DNA from: Kitasatospora indigofera | GTDB lineage: Bacteria; Actinomycetota; Actinomycetes; Streptomycetales; Streptomycetaceae | Direction: 5' to 3' | NCBI RefSeq assembly: GCF_014655955.1 | Contig: NZ_BNBO01000042.1 | Span: 1 to 64,000, forward strand | DNA length: 64,000 nucleotides | Shown: piece after piece, positions 40,400-48,402 of the stretch | Position numbering within the stretch: position 1 is the stretch's first letter | Layout of the letters: each line of letters opens with the position of its first letter | Position numbers and translations under genes: made by a program | Notes under the pieces: generated by a model | Databases searched by the model: none | The model's input: the letters and a program-made list of their open reading frames with translations, nothing else | Told to the model about the DNA's origin: nothing

Positions 40400-41605
40400 T
40401 CAGCCGGCGAGCAGCCGGCTGCCGATCCACACCAGCGGCGAGGCCACCGCCAGCGGCAGCGCCACCCCCGCCGTCATGTGCACGAACCGGGACGGCCAGT
40501 CGTACGCCGCCACCCGGCGCCCGACCAGCGCGCCGACACCGGCGAGCGCCCCCAGCGCGGCCGGCGCACCGACCAGCAGGCCGAAACCGGCCGCGACCAG
40601 CAGGCCCAGCACCGGCCCGACGGCCTTCGGACCCGGCAGCGGCAGCGCCGCCAGCACGGTCGCCAGCGCCACGGCGCCCATCGCGGCCGGCACCCAGCCC
40701 GCGAACAGCAGGGCCGCGCACAGCACCGTCACCACGGTCGCCGACCCGAGCACCGTCAGCGCGTAGAACCGCTCCGCCGGGTCGGACGGGCGGAACGTCT
40801 GCAGCACCAGGACCAGCAGGAAGAACCCGCCGAGCGTGCCCACCACGGCGGCCGCCCTGGCGTCCCCGTGCGCCAGCAGCACCGCCGCGTCGGCGGTGAA
40901 GCCGGCCAGCGCGGCCAGCGCGATGCCCTGCCGGGCCGGCCACATGCCGTTCAGCCGGAACCAGCCGGCCGCGGTCAGCACCTGGAGCAGCACCACCGTC
41001 AGCGCCAGCGGCACACTGCCCAGCGCGGCCCCGCCGGCCAGCAGCGCCGCCACCCCCGCCGTGATCAGCGCGGGCTGCAGGCCCGGCTCGATGATCGGGG
41101 AGCCGGTGCGCGGCGCCGCCGCGGGCGCGGGCGCCCCCGGCTGCGGCGGCACCACGGAGGCCGCCGGCGGCGCGGCGGGGAAGGGGTGCGGGAGCGGCTG
41201 CTGGAGCGGCTGCCCGGGGTACTGCGGGGCGGGCTGCTGCGCGTGCTGCGGGTACTGCTGCTGGTACGGCTGCTGCCCGTACGCCTGCCCGGCGGCCGGC
41301 TGCTGCGCGTACGGCGCCTGCGGCGGCTGGGCGTAGGGCTGCTCGTAGGGCGGGGCGTACTGCTGCTCGTACCCGCCCGGCTCGTACGGGGCCTGCTGGG
41401 CGTACGGGTCCGCCTGCTGCTGGTACGCCGGCTGTCCGTAGTCCTGCTGTCCGTACTGCTGTTGCTGTTGCTGCTGCTGTTGCTGCTGCGCGTAGGGCGG
41501 CTGCCCGTACGCCTGCCCGGCGGCCGGCTGCGGCTCCGGCCGGCCCTGCGGGACGGGCTGCTGCTGGGGGGCGCCGTTGGGGTAGGCCTCGCTCACGCCG
41601 CTCAC
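40400..41605 (-). CDS. Poly-Gln/Tyr-rich multi-pass membrane protein
   Basis: From GTG 41603-41605 the protein has 401 residues. Residues 1 to about 170 are low complexity, rich in Gln, Pro, Tyr and Ala, with an uninterrupted run of eleven Gln encoded by mixed CAG/CAA. The rest has about nine to ten membrane helices (for example QPALITAGVAALLAGGAALG, FVHMTAGVALPLAVASPLVW). No family is recognised. The start forms a GTGA overlap with the MoaD/ThiS-like gene, so translation is coupled. The repetitive tail may mediate protein contacts. Confidence 0.75.
   Translation of the reverse strand: MSGVSEAYPNGAPQQQPVPQGRPEPQPAAGQAYGQPPYAQQQQQQQQQQQYGQQDYGQPAYQQQADPYAQQAPYEPGGYEQQYAPPYEQPYAQPPQAPYAQQPAAGQAYGQQPYQQQYPQHAQQPAPQYPGQPLQQPLPHPFPAAPPAASVVPPQPGAPAPAAAPRTGSPIIEPGLQPALITAGVAALLAGGAALGSVPLALTVVLLQVLTAAGWFRLNGMWPARQGIALAALAGFTADAAVLLAHGDARAAAVVGTLGGFFLLVLVLQTFRPSDPAERFYALTVLGSATVVTVLCAALLFAGWVPAAMGAVALATVLAALPLPGPKAVGPVLGLLVAAGFGLLVGAPAALGALAGVGALVGRRVAAYDWPSRFVHMTAGVALPLAVASPLVWIGSRLLAG
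41450..41498. repeat. Gln-codon microsatellite
   Basis: On the minus strand about eleven consecutive CAG and CAA codons, flanked by further Gln-rich triplets, form a trinucleotide tract inside the membrane protein gene. It may vary in length between strains. Confidence 0.8.
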
Positions 41606-41910
41606 CCGCCCGCGAACGGGGGGAGCACCTCGACGGTGCCGCCCTCGGTCAGGGCGACGGACGCGTGGTCGCGGCCGCCCACCGGAGCGCCGTCCACCAG
41701 GAAGGAGCTGTGCCCCAGCACCTGGATCAGGCGGGGCAGGTCGGCGTGCCGCTGCCGGACGCCGGCCAGCGCCTCGGCCAGGGTCGCGGCCCGGTAGGGC
41801 TCCTCGGCCACCTGGGCCGCCGCCTTCGCGGCCGCCCAGTAGCGGATCGTCCCGCCGACCGGTGTCCCGGTCGGGACCGGGCCGCTGGCGGGCTCGGTGG
41901 TCGCAGCCAT
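41602..41910 (-). CDS. MoaD/ThiS-like sulfur carrier protein
   Basis: The 102-residue protein has a ubiquitin-like beta-grasp pattern (GTIRYWAAAKAAAQVAEEPYRA, TLAEALAGVRQRH, SSFLVDGAPV, VALTEGGTVEVLPPFAGG). It ends in Gly-Gly, the site thiocarboxylated in MoaD and ThiS. No moaE, thiG or E1-like gene is nearby, so its target (molybdopterin, thiamin, or protein modification) is open. It is transcribed away from glnR and coupled to the downstream membrane protein gene. Confidence 0.83.
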   Translation of the reverse strand: MAATTEPASGPVPTGTPVGGTIRYWAAAKAAAQVAEEPYRAATLAEALAGVRQRHADLPRLIQVLGHSSFLVDGAPVGGRDHASVALTEGGTVEVLPPFAGG

Positions 41911-42132
41911 GGCAACCCCTCCTCGTGGTGCTCGAACGGTTCGGTCGTCCCGGCCCCGGTCCCCGTCGGGGCCGGCCTGTCACCCACCCGAAAGGGTGTC
42001 CGCGTGCGGTGCGGCCGATGTCCTTTCCATGATGGCCTGTCCGCCCTCCCGAGCGGCAATCGCCCCGGCCCGCCCCCTCCCCGAGGGGCTCCCGGTTGTG
42101 GCCGGAGTCACCCGCCCGTTGGCCGAAGTGGC

Positions 42133-42147
42133 GGAACAGGCTGTTCC
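42133..42147. promoter_or_regulatory. Perfect palindrome GGAACAG-G-CTGTTCC
   Basis: This 7-1-7 palindrome lies 30 bases before a TATTCT box (42177-42182) and 45 bases before the terminator at 42191. It is a plausible operator of unknown regulator. Confidence 0.45.
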
Positions 42148-42190
42148 GGGGCCTCCCGATGCGGGACGTGGTCGGCTATTCTCGTGGCGT

Positions 42191-42225
42191 AAGGGATCCG
42201 GGCAGAGTCGCCCCCGGATCCTTTT
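42191..42225 (+). terminator. Intrinsic terminator in the glnR upstream region
   Basis: A 9-bp perfect stem (42194-42202 with 42213-42221), extended by three weaker pairs, has a 10-base loop and is followed by TTTT. It reads toward glnR but no gene precedes it on this strand. A T-run is rare in this genome, which makes it stand out. Confidence 0.75.
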
Positions 42226-42397
42226 GTGCTTTCAGAACGCCAGTACGGACGCGTCTGCGAGTGTCGTCGGCCCACCCCCGCCGGACTCGCAGAACCGCCC
42301 CTCCGCAGCCGCACAACGAAGTGCGGGTCGTCGGACGGGGCGTCGGAACCGGCTCCGGGCCGCCGCCCGGGCCGGAACAGACCGGAAGGTTCGCGGG

Positions 42398-42640
42398 ATG
42401 AGCAGGGCAGCAACGGAGCATCAGGGGTTGCGGGACTCCTGGCGCGCGCCCCGTACTGCCGTGCGCGCCGGCGAATCCTCCGGATCGACCCTGGCGGACG
42501 CTCCCTCTCCCACCCGTCGCCCGGCACCCCCCAACCCGGGGCGCGCGGCGCACGGAACCTTCCCTGCACATGCGCCATCCGGCTGTGGCGGCAGCCGCAA
42601 CGCGACCGCGACGACCCGGAAAGGGGACTACCGGGTATGA
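42398..42640 (+). other. Possible 80-codon upstream open frame overlapping the glnR start
   Basis: ATG 42398 has GGAAGG eight bases before it, and the frame ends in TGA that overlaps the glnR ATG as ATGA. Codon use is poor: roughly a quarter of third positions are A or T, unlike neighbouring genes. It may be a translated leader that couples to glnR, or chance. Confidence 0.3.
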
Positions 42641-43368
42641 GTTCTCTTCTTCTTCTCACCAACGCGCTGCAGCCCTCCGCTGAGGTGCTGCCCGCGCTGG
42701 GCCTGCTGCTGCACACCGTCCGGGTGGCACCGGCCGAGGGATCGGCCCTGGTCGACACCCCCAGCGCCGACGTCATACTCGTCGACGGCCGGCGGGACCT
42801 GCCGCAGATCCGCAGCCTCTGCCAGCTGCTGCGCTCCACCGGCATCGGCAGCCCGCTCATCCTCGTCGTCACCGAGGGCGGCCTGGCCGCCGTCACCGCC
42901 GAGTGGGGCGTCGACGACGTCCTGCTCGACACCGCCGGCCCGGCCGAGGTCGAGGCGCGGCTGCGGCTCGCCATGGGCCGGCTCCAGGTGGTGTCCGACG
43001 ACAGCCCGATGGAGATCCGCAACGGCGACCTCTCGGTCGACGAGGCGACCTACTCCGCCAAGCTCAAGGGCCGGGTCCTCGACCTGACCTTCAAGGAGTT
43101 CGAGCTCCTCAAGTACCTCGCGCAGCACCCCGGCCGGGTCTTCACCCGGGCGCAGCTGCTGCAGGAGGTCTGGGGCTACGACTACTTCGGCGGCACCCGG
43201 ACGGTGGACGTCCACGTCCGGCGCCTGCGCGCCAAGCTCGGCGTGGAGCACGAGCAGCTGATCGGCACCGTCCGCAACGTCGGCTACCGCTTCGTGGTGC
43301 CGGAGAAGCCGGACAAGGGCGAACGCCCCGGTCTGGAGCAGCGCTCCACCGCCGTACTGGAGGCCTGA
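42637..43368 (+). CDS. glnR: GlnR, OmpR-type master regulator of nitrogen metabolism
   Basis: GlnR is an orphan response regulator that activates or represses glnA, amtB, nirB and other nitrogen genes. The 243-residue protein begins MSSLLLLTNALQPSAEVLPA, essentially the Streptomyces GlnR sequence. The receiver has VDGRRDLPQIR with an Asp, but the family lacks a working acidic pocket and is phosphorylation-independent. The winged helix at about 130-225 includes LTFKEFELLKYLAQHPGRVFTRAQLLQEVWGYDYFGGTRTVDVHVRRLR. No kinase is adjacent. ATG 42637 is fixed by homology. A terminator follows. Confidence 0.95.
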   Translation: MSSLLLLTNALQPSAEVLPALGLLLHTVRVAPAEGSALVDTPSADVILVDGRRDLPQIRSLCQLLRSTGIGSPLILVVTEGGLAAVTAEWGVDDVLLDTAGPAEVEARLRLAMGRLQVVSDDSPMEIRNGDLSVDEATYSAKLKGRVLDLTFKEFELLKYLAQHPGRVFTRAQLLQEVWGYDYFGGTRTVDVHVRRLRAKLGVEHEQLIGTVRNVGYRFVVPEKPDKGERPGLEQRSTAVLEA

Positions 43369-43373
43369 CCACG

Positions 43374-43399
43374 AGCCGGGCGGGCCTCCCCGCCCGGCT
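43374..43399 (+). terminator. Terminator after glnR
   Basis: A perfect 11-bp stem with a CCTC loop lies six bases past the glnR stop codon. Confidence 0.85.
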
Positions 43400-43490
43400 T
43401 GTCCGGATACCGCCGGGGACGGCGCGACGGTACCCGCCGGTAGCCCGCACCCCCCGTGCCCGGGGGGCGCCACCCGCGTAGACTCCGCAC

Positions 43491-44534
43491 GTGGCCAAAG
43501 TGACGCGCGACGATGTAGCCCGACTGGCTGGGACCTCGACCGCGGTCGTCAGCTACGTCATCAACAACGGGCCGCGCCCTGTCGCGCCCGCGACCAAGGA
43601 GAAGGTGCTCGCGGCGATCGAGCAGCTCGGCTACCGGCCGAACAGCGTCGCCCAGGCGATGGCCTCCCGCCGCACCAACCTGATCGGCATGGTCGTCCCC
43701 GACGCCCGCCAGCCGTTCTTCGCCGAGATGGCGCACGCGGTCGAGCGGGCCGCCTCCGACCGCGGCAAGCTCGTGCTGATCGGCAACTCCGACTACGTGG
43801 ACGACCGCGAGGTCCACTACGTGCGGGCCTTCCTCGGCATGCGGGTCTCCGGCCTGATCCTGGTCAGCCAGGGCCCTTCGCAGCGGGCCGCCGAGGAGTT
43901 CGCCGCCATGGAGGGGGCGAAGGTCGTCCTGCTGCACCGCCGCCCCGAGGCGATCGACGACGTCGCGGTGGTCACCGACGACGTCGGCGGCGCCGAGCTG
44001 GCCGTCCGCCACCTGCTGGAGGTGCACAAGGCCCCGTACGTGGCCTGCTTCGGCGGCCCGGTGGAGTCCCCCGCCCCCGGCGACCCGGTCATCGACCACG
44101 TCGAGGGCTGGCAGCGGGCGATGGACGCGCACGGCCTGCCCACCGAGCAGTACCTGATCGACGCGCCCTTCCACCGCTACGGCGCGTACGAGGTTGCCGT
44201 GGAGCTGCTGCGCTCCCCCGGCCGGCCGCCCGCCATCTTCTGCTCCACCGACGACCAGGCGATCGGCGTCCTGCGGGCCGCCCGCGAGGTCGGCCTGCGC
44301 GTCCCCGAGGACCTCGCCGTGGCCGGCTTCGACGACGTCCCGGAGGCCGCCCTCGCGGACCCGCCGCTGACCACCGTCGCCTCCGACCGTGACGCGATGG
44401 CCCGGGCCGCCGTGGAGCTGGTGCTGGACGACTCGCTGATGGTGCCCGGCTCCGACACCGAGCGCGTCCGCAAGTTCCCGTCCCGCCTGGTCGTCCGCCG
44501 CTCGTGCGGCTGCGGGACACCCCCGCAGGCGTAA
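43491..44534 (+). CDS. LacI-family transcriptional regulator, leaderless
   Basis: The 347-residue protein has the LacI helix-turn-helix at the N-terminus (VTRDDVARLAGTSTAVVSYVINNGPRPVAPATKEKVLAAI) followed by a periplasmic-binding-like effector domain (NLIGMVVPDARQPFFAEMAHAVE, PAIFCSTDDQAIGVLRAARE, VAGFDDVPEA). The sugar or other effector is not evident, and no catabolic operon is adjacent. TAGACT at 43480-43485 lies five bases before the GTG with no ribosome binding site, so the message is probably leaderless. The protein ends with a Cys-containing tail (RRSCGCGTPPQA). Confidence 0.9.
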   Translation: MAKVTRDDVARLAGTSTAVVSYVINNGPRPVAPATKEKVLAAIEQLGYRPNSVAQAMASRRTNLIGMVVPDARQPFFAEMAHAVERAASDRGKLVLIGNSDYVDDREVHYVRAFLGMRVSGLILVSQGPSQRAAEEFAAMEGAKVVLLHRRPEAIDDVAVVTDDVGGAELAVRHLLEVHKAPYVACFGGPVESPAPGDPVIDHVEGWQRAMDAHGLPTEQYLIDAPFHRYGAYEVAVELLRSPGRPPAIFCSTDDQAIGVLRAAREVGLRVPEDLAVAGFDDVPEAALADPPLTTVASDRDAMARAAVELVLDDSLMVPGSDTERVRKFPSRLVVRRSCGCGTPPQA

Positions 44535-44573
44535 CTTCGTGGTCTGACCAGCCTTTATGAGAAGTCAACGGGC

Positions 44574-44614
44574 TTCTCTGGCCGTTCTGAGCCGCCTCTC
44601 ATCAAACCTTCATC
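44574..44614. promoter_or_regulatory. Paired direct repeats upstream of the HtrA-like protease
   Basis: TTCTCT (44574) and TTCTGA (44585) are 11 bp apart, as are CTCATC (44598) and TTCATC (44609). Hexamers one helical turn apart are the usual target of OmpR-family regulators such as the one encoded 1.4 kb downstream. Confidence 0.5.
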
Positions 44615-44635
44615 CGGCAGGCGGACGTTGGTGGC

Positions 44636-45895
44636 ATGAGCGACCAGCAGCGCAGCACCGAGACCGGCGGCACCCCCTCGTACGGCTACGCGGGCTGGAA
44701 CCCGCCGATGCCCGGCCACCCGCCGACCACGCCCGCCCCGGACGGCGGCGGGTACGCCGCCGGCACGTATCCCTCGGACGGCGGGTACCCCTCCGGCGGC
44801 ACGTACCCCGGCGGCGGAGGGCCCGAGAGCCGGCCGCAGGTCGTCGAGGGCACCGTCGTCAGCCACGGCAACGGCGAGGACCGCACCGGCGGCAGCTTCG
44901 ACGGGCCGCCGGCGCCGCCGCCCGGCACCCCCTGGGACAGCACCCCCGGACCCGGTACGCCCCCGCCCTCCGGCGGCCACGCCCGGCGCGGCCTGCTGCG
45001 CGGGCGGCTCGCGCTGGTCACCGCCGTGGCGGCCGTCGCCGCCGTCCTCGGCGGAGTCACCGGCGGCGCGATAGCCGCCGGGGAGCGCGGCAGCTCCTCC
45101 TCCGCCGCGGCGACCGTCGCCAGCCCCGTCTCGGCCCGCTCCGACGGCAGCGCCGACGTCGCCGCGATCGCCTCCGCCGTCTCGCCGAGCGTCGTCCAGA
45201 TCAGCGTGAAGACCTCCGCGGGCACCGCCACCGGCACCGGCGTCGTCCTCGACACCACCGGCCGGATCCTCACCAACTACCACGTGATCTCGGGCGCCGC
45301 CGGGGGCGGCACTGCCACCGTCACCTTCAAGGACGGCAGCACCGCGACCGCGACCGTCACCGGCACCGACAAGTCCCTCGACGTCGCCGTGATCACCGCC
45401 TCCGGCGCCAAGAACCTCACCCCCGCCACCCTCGGCGACTCCGGCCAGGTCGAGGTCGGCGACTCCGTCGTCGCCATCGGGAACCCCGAGGGCCTCACCG
45501 GCACCGTCACCTCCGGCATCATCAGCGCCGAGAACCGCGAGGTCACCGTCCAGCTCGACGAGGGATCCACCAGCGGCAACGGCGGCTTCGGGTTCCCCAA
45601 CCTGCCCGGCACCCGCGGCGGCCAGGGCTCGAACGGCTCCGGCAACTCCGGCGGGGACAGCACCACGTACAAGGCCTTCCAGACCGACGCCGCCCTCAAC
45701 CCCGGCAACTCCGGCGGACCGCTGATCAACGCGAGCGGCCAGGTGATCGGCATCAACTCCGCGATGTACTCGGCCGGCGGCTCCAACTCCACCGCCGACT
45801 CCAGCAGCGCCGGCAGCGTGGGCCTCGGCTTCGCCATCCCGATCAACGACATCAAGCAGGTGCTGCCCAAGCTGGAGGCAGGGCAGAACGTCTAG
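44636..45895 (+). CDS. HtrA-like trypsin-family serine protease, membrane anchored
   Basis: The 419-residue protein has a Gly/Pro/Tyr-rich cytoplasmic tail (1-115), one membrane helix (about 125-148) and an extracytoplasmic trypsin-like domain (about 170-415). The triad is H216 (LTNYHVISG), D249 (DKSLDVAV) and S359 (NPGNSGGPL). A disordered Gly/Ser/Asn insertion at about 310-342 lies before the Ser loop. No PDZ domain is present, unlike classic HtrA/DegP or PepD. The regulator and kinase genes follow directly, so it is likely a stress-induced envelope protease under their control. Confidence 0.92.
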   Translation: MSDQQRSTETGGTPSYGYAGWNPPMPGHPPTTPAPDGGGYAAGTYPSDGGYPSGGTYPGGGGPESRPQVVEGTVVSHGNGEDRTGGSFDGPPAPPPGTPWDSTPGPGTPPPSGGHARRGLLRGRLALVTAVAAVAAVLGGVTGGAIAAGERGSSSSAAATVASPVSARSDGSADVAAIASAVSPSVVQISVKTSAGTATGTGVVLDTTGRILTNYHVISGAAGGGTATVTFKDGSTATATVTGTDKSLDVAVITASGAKNLTPATLGDSGQVEVGDSVVAIGNPEGLTGTVTSGIISAENREVTVQLDEGSTSGNGGFGFPNLPGTRGGQGSNGSGNSGGDSTTYKAFQTDAALNPGNSGGPLINASGQVIGINSAMYSAGGSNSTADSSSAGSVGLGFAIPINDIKQVLPKLEAGQNV

Positions 45896-46006
45896 ACGGA
45901 CAATTGGCCCTACGGGGCCCGGCACGGCCCACCGGCCTCTCCAGCACCGAGCCAGCAACCACCGCAGCCCCACGAGCCCCACCACGACGAGAAAGGGCCA
46001 GCGCCC

Positions 46007-46780
46007 ATGACTCCCCCCGCCGACGACCGCACCGCCGCCGAGGCCAGGTCCTCCCCCGCCCGCCTCCTCGTGGTCGACGACGAGCCGGCCCTGCGAGACG
46101 CGCTGGAGAGCAGCCTCGCCTTCGAGGGCTACGAGGTCTCCACCGCCACCGACGGCTACGAGGCCCTCGACGCCGTGGAACGCGACAAGCCCGACCTCGT
46201 CCTGCTGGACATCATGATGCCGCGGATGGACGGCCTCACCGCCGTCCGCCGGATGCGCTCCCGCGGCGACACCGCCCCCGTCCTGATGCTCACCGCCCGC
46301 GACGCCGTCGGCGACCGCGTCACCGGCCTCGACGTCGGCGCCGACGACTACCTCGCCAAGCCCTTCGAGCTCGACGAACTGCTCGCCCGGGTCCGCGCCC
46401 TGCTCCGGCGCAACGCCCTCGCCACCGAGGCCGCCGCCCGCGCCGTGGTCGCCGAGGACGACAGCGAGGTGATGGCCTTCGCCGACCTGCGGATGAACAC
46501 CGCCACCCGCGAGGTCACCCGCGACGGGCGGCCGGTCGAGCTGACCCGCACCGAGTTCATGCTGCTGGAGATGTTCCTCTCCCACCCCCGGCAGGTCCTC
46601 ACCCGCGAGCAGATCCTCAAGGCCGTCTGGGGCTTCGACTTCGAACCGTCCTCCAACTCGCTCGACGTGTACGTGATGTACCTCCGCCGCAAGACCGAGC
46701 AGGGCGGCATGCCGCGGCTCATCCAGACCGTCCGCGGCGTCGGCTACGCCCTGCGGCCGGCCGCCGGCGTCGCTGCGTGA
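46007..46780 (+). CDS. OmpR-family response regulator
   Basis: The 257-residue regulator has a receiver domain with the acidic pair VVDDEP, phospho-acceptor D68 (LVLLDIMMPRMDG), the conserved Thr (MLTARD) and Lys (LAKPFE). Its winged-helix domain contains LTRTEFMLLEMFLSHPRQVLTREQILKAVWGFDFE. It overlaps the kinase start by four bases (GTGA). With the protease upstream the arrangement resembles pepD-mprA-mprB of mycobacteria in partners, although the gene order differs. It probably regulates the protease promoter and its own operon. Confidence 0.93.
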   Translation: MTPPADDRTAAEARSSPARLLVVDDEPALRDALESSLAFEGYEVSTATDGYEALDAVERDKPDLVLLDIMMPRMDGLTAVRRMRSRGDTAPVLMLTARDAVGDRVTGLDVGADDYLAKPFELDELLARVRALLRRNALATEAAARAVVAEDDSEVMAFADLRMNTATREVTRDGRPVELTRTEFMLLEMFLSHPRQVLTREQILKAVWGFDFEPSSNSLDVYVMYLRRKTEQGGMPRLIQTVRGVGYALRPAAGVAA

Positions 46781-48303
46781 GCGAGCCCGTGAGCCCCCCG
46801 GCACCGGCGCTGCCGCCGCCACTGGTCCACCCGCCCCGGCGGACGCTGCGGCGGCGGCTGGCGCAGTGGTACCGCGGGCGCCCGCTACGCACCAGGCTCG
46901 CCGCGCTGACCGCGCTCGCGGTGGCGGTGGCGATCGCACTGTCGGCGCTGACCTGCTGGTTCATCGTGGAGCAGCGGATGTACGACCTGGTGCGCAAGGA
47001 CCTCGGCAACGGGGTCACGCACATCCCGCCGGGCGCCATCAACGGCGACGGGTGCGCGAGCACGCCCCAGGAGGCCCTCGCCAACGCCACCAAGGCGCAG
47101 TCGGCGACCGGTGCCAGCCAGCCCTTCGGCGGCGGGAAGCTCCAGGACATCCAACTGGTCTCCGCGGACGGCCGGACCGTCTGCGTACCCTCCGACGCGA
47201 CCCGGGCGATCGTCGTCGACCCGGCCGATCTCACCCTCCAACCGGGCAAGACCGCGGAGCGGTCCGGCACTTACACCAACGGCGACCCGGCCCTGGTCCG
47301 GATCTCCTGGCTGTACGACCGGAACGGGCGCCCCAGCGGGATCGCACTGACCGCCGCCCCCACGAAGCCGGTCGAGGAGTCCCTGCAGCAACTCGCCCTC
47401 ATCCTCGGCCTGGTGGCCGCCCTGGGCGTGGTCGGCGCCGGCCTCACCGGCCGCCTGATCGCCCGCTCCGCGCTCAAGCCCGTCGACGACCTCACCGACG
47501 TGGTCGAGCACATCGCCCGGACCGAGGAGGTCGGCACCACCATCCCGGTGAGCGGGAACGACGAGATCGCCCGGCTGTCCACCTCGTTCAACTCGATGAG
47601 CACCGCGCTGGCCAACTCCCGTGACCGGCAGACCCGGTTGATCGCCGACGCCGGGCACGAACTGCGCACGCCGCTCACCTCGCTGCGGACCAACGTCGAC
47701 CTGCTGATCCGCAGCAACGACACCGGCCGGCCGCTGCCGGAGGCGACCCGCACCAAGTTGCTCGGGAACATGAAGGCGCAGATGCAGGAACTCACCCTGC
47801 TGATCGGCGACCTGCTCCAGCTCTCCCGCCCGGACTCCCCCAAGCCGGGCCAGAACGTGGCCGTGGTCGCCCTGCACGAGATCGCCGGCCGCGCCGTCGA
47901 CCGGGCCCGGCTGCGCGGCCCCGGCCTGGTCTTCGAGCTGGACATCGCCCCCTGGTACGTCCACGGGGACGGCGCGGCGCTGGAGCGCGCGGTGATCAAC
48001 CTGCTGGACAACGCGGTGAAGTACAGCCCGCCCGGCGGCGTCGTCGAGGTACGGCTGCACGAGGGCCTGCTGACCGTCCGGGACCACGGGCCGGGCATCC
48101 CGCAGGACGAGCTCCAGTACGTCTTCGACCGCTTCTGGCGCTCGCCGTCCTCCCGGCAGCTGCCGGGATCCGGGCTGGGGCTGTCGATCGTGGCGCAGTC
48201 CGTCCGGGACGCCGGCGGCGAGGTCTCGCTCGGGCCGGCCAGGGACGGCGGACCCGGCGCGCAGGCCACCGTCCGGCTGCCGGGCGAACCGGTGGCCCCC
48301 TGA
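46777..48303 (+). CDS. Sensor histidine kinase (HAMP, HisKA, HATPase)
   Basis: From GTG 46777 the protein has 508 residues. Membrane helices at about 42-63 and 205-226 flank an extracytoplasmic sensor of about 140 residues with two Cys (GDGCAST and GRTVCVP) that could form a disulfide. HAMP follows at about 227-280. The phospho-acceptor is H294 in DAGHELRTPLTSL. The ATPase domain has N (LLDNAVKYS), G1 (DHGPGIP), F (FDRFWR) and G2 (GSGLGLSI) boxes. The MprB-like pattern suggests it senses envelope stress. It pairs with the overlapping response regulator. Confidence 0.93.
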   Translation: MSEPVSPPAPALPPPLVHPPRRTLRRRLAQWYRGRPLRTRLAALTALAVAVAIALSALTCWFIVEQRMYDLVRKDLGNGVTHIPPGAINGDGCASTPQEALANATKAQSATGASQPFGGGKLQDIQLVSADGRTVCVPSDATRAIVVDPADLTLQPGKTAERSGTYTNGDPALVRISWLYDRNGRPSGIALTAAPTKPVEESLQQLALILGLVAALGVVGAGLTGRLIARSALKPVDDLTDVVEHIARTEEVGTTIPVSGNDEIARLSTSFNSMSTALANSRDRQTRLIADAGHELRTPLTSLRTNVDLLIRSNDTGRPLPEATRTKLLGNMKAQMQELTLLIGDLLQLSRPDSPKPGQNVAVVALHEIAGRAVDRARLRGPGLVFELDIAPWYVHGDGAALERAVINLLDNAVKYSPPGGVVEVRLHEGLLTVRDHGPGIPQDELQYVFDRFWRSPSSRQLPGSGLGLSIVAQSVRDAGGEVSLGPARDGGPGAQATVRLPGEPVAP

Positions 48304-48353
48304 CCCGGGACCGGCGAGCGGGTCCCGGCGACCCAGCGGGCCGGCAACGACGA

Positions 48354-48385
48354 ACGGGCGGGGCGCCCGGAGGCACCCCGCCCGT
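48354..48385. terminator. Bidirectional terminator between the kinase and the nucleotidase
   Basis: Inverted arms of 14 bases with one mismatch and a 4-base loop lie between the convergent stop codons. Confidence 0.75.
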
Positions 48386-48402
48386 CGCGTACCACCGGTG
48401 GG

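Larger units (their letters stand above)
41911..42636. other. 726-bp regulatory region between the MoaD-like gene and glnR
   Basis: This unusually long gap holds a 15-bp palindrome, a TATTCT -10-like box, an intrinsic terminator and a weak 80-codon open frame that overlaps the glnR start. Each is listed separately. Confidence 0.6.
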
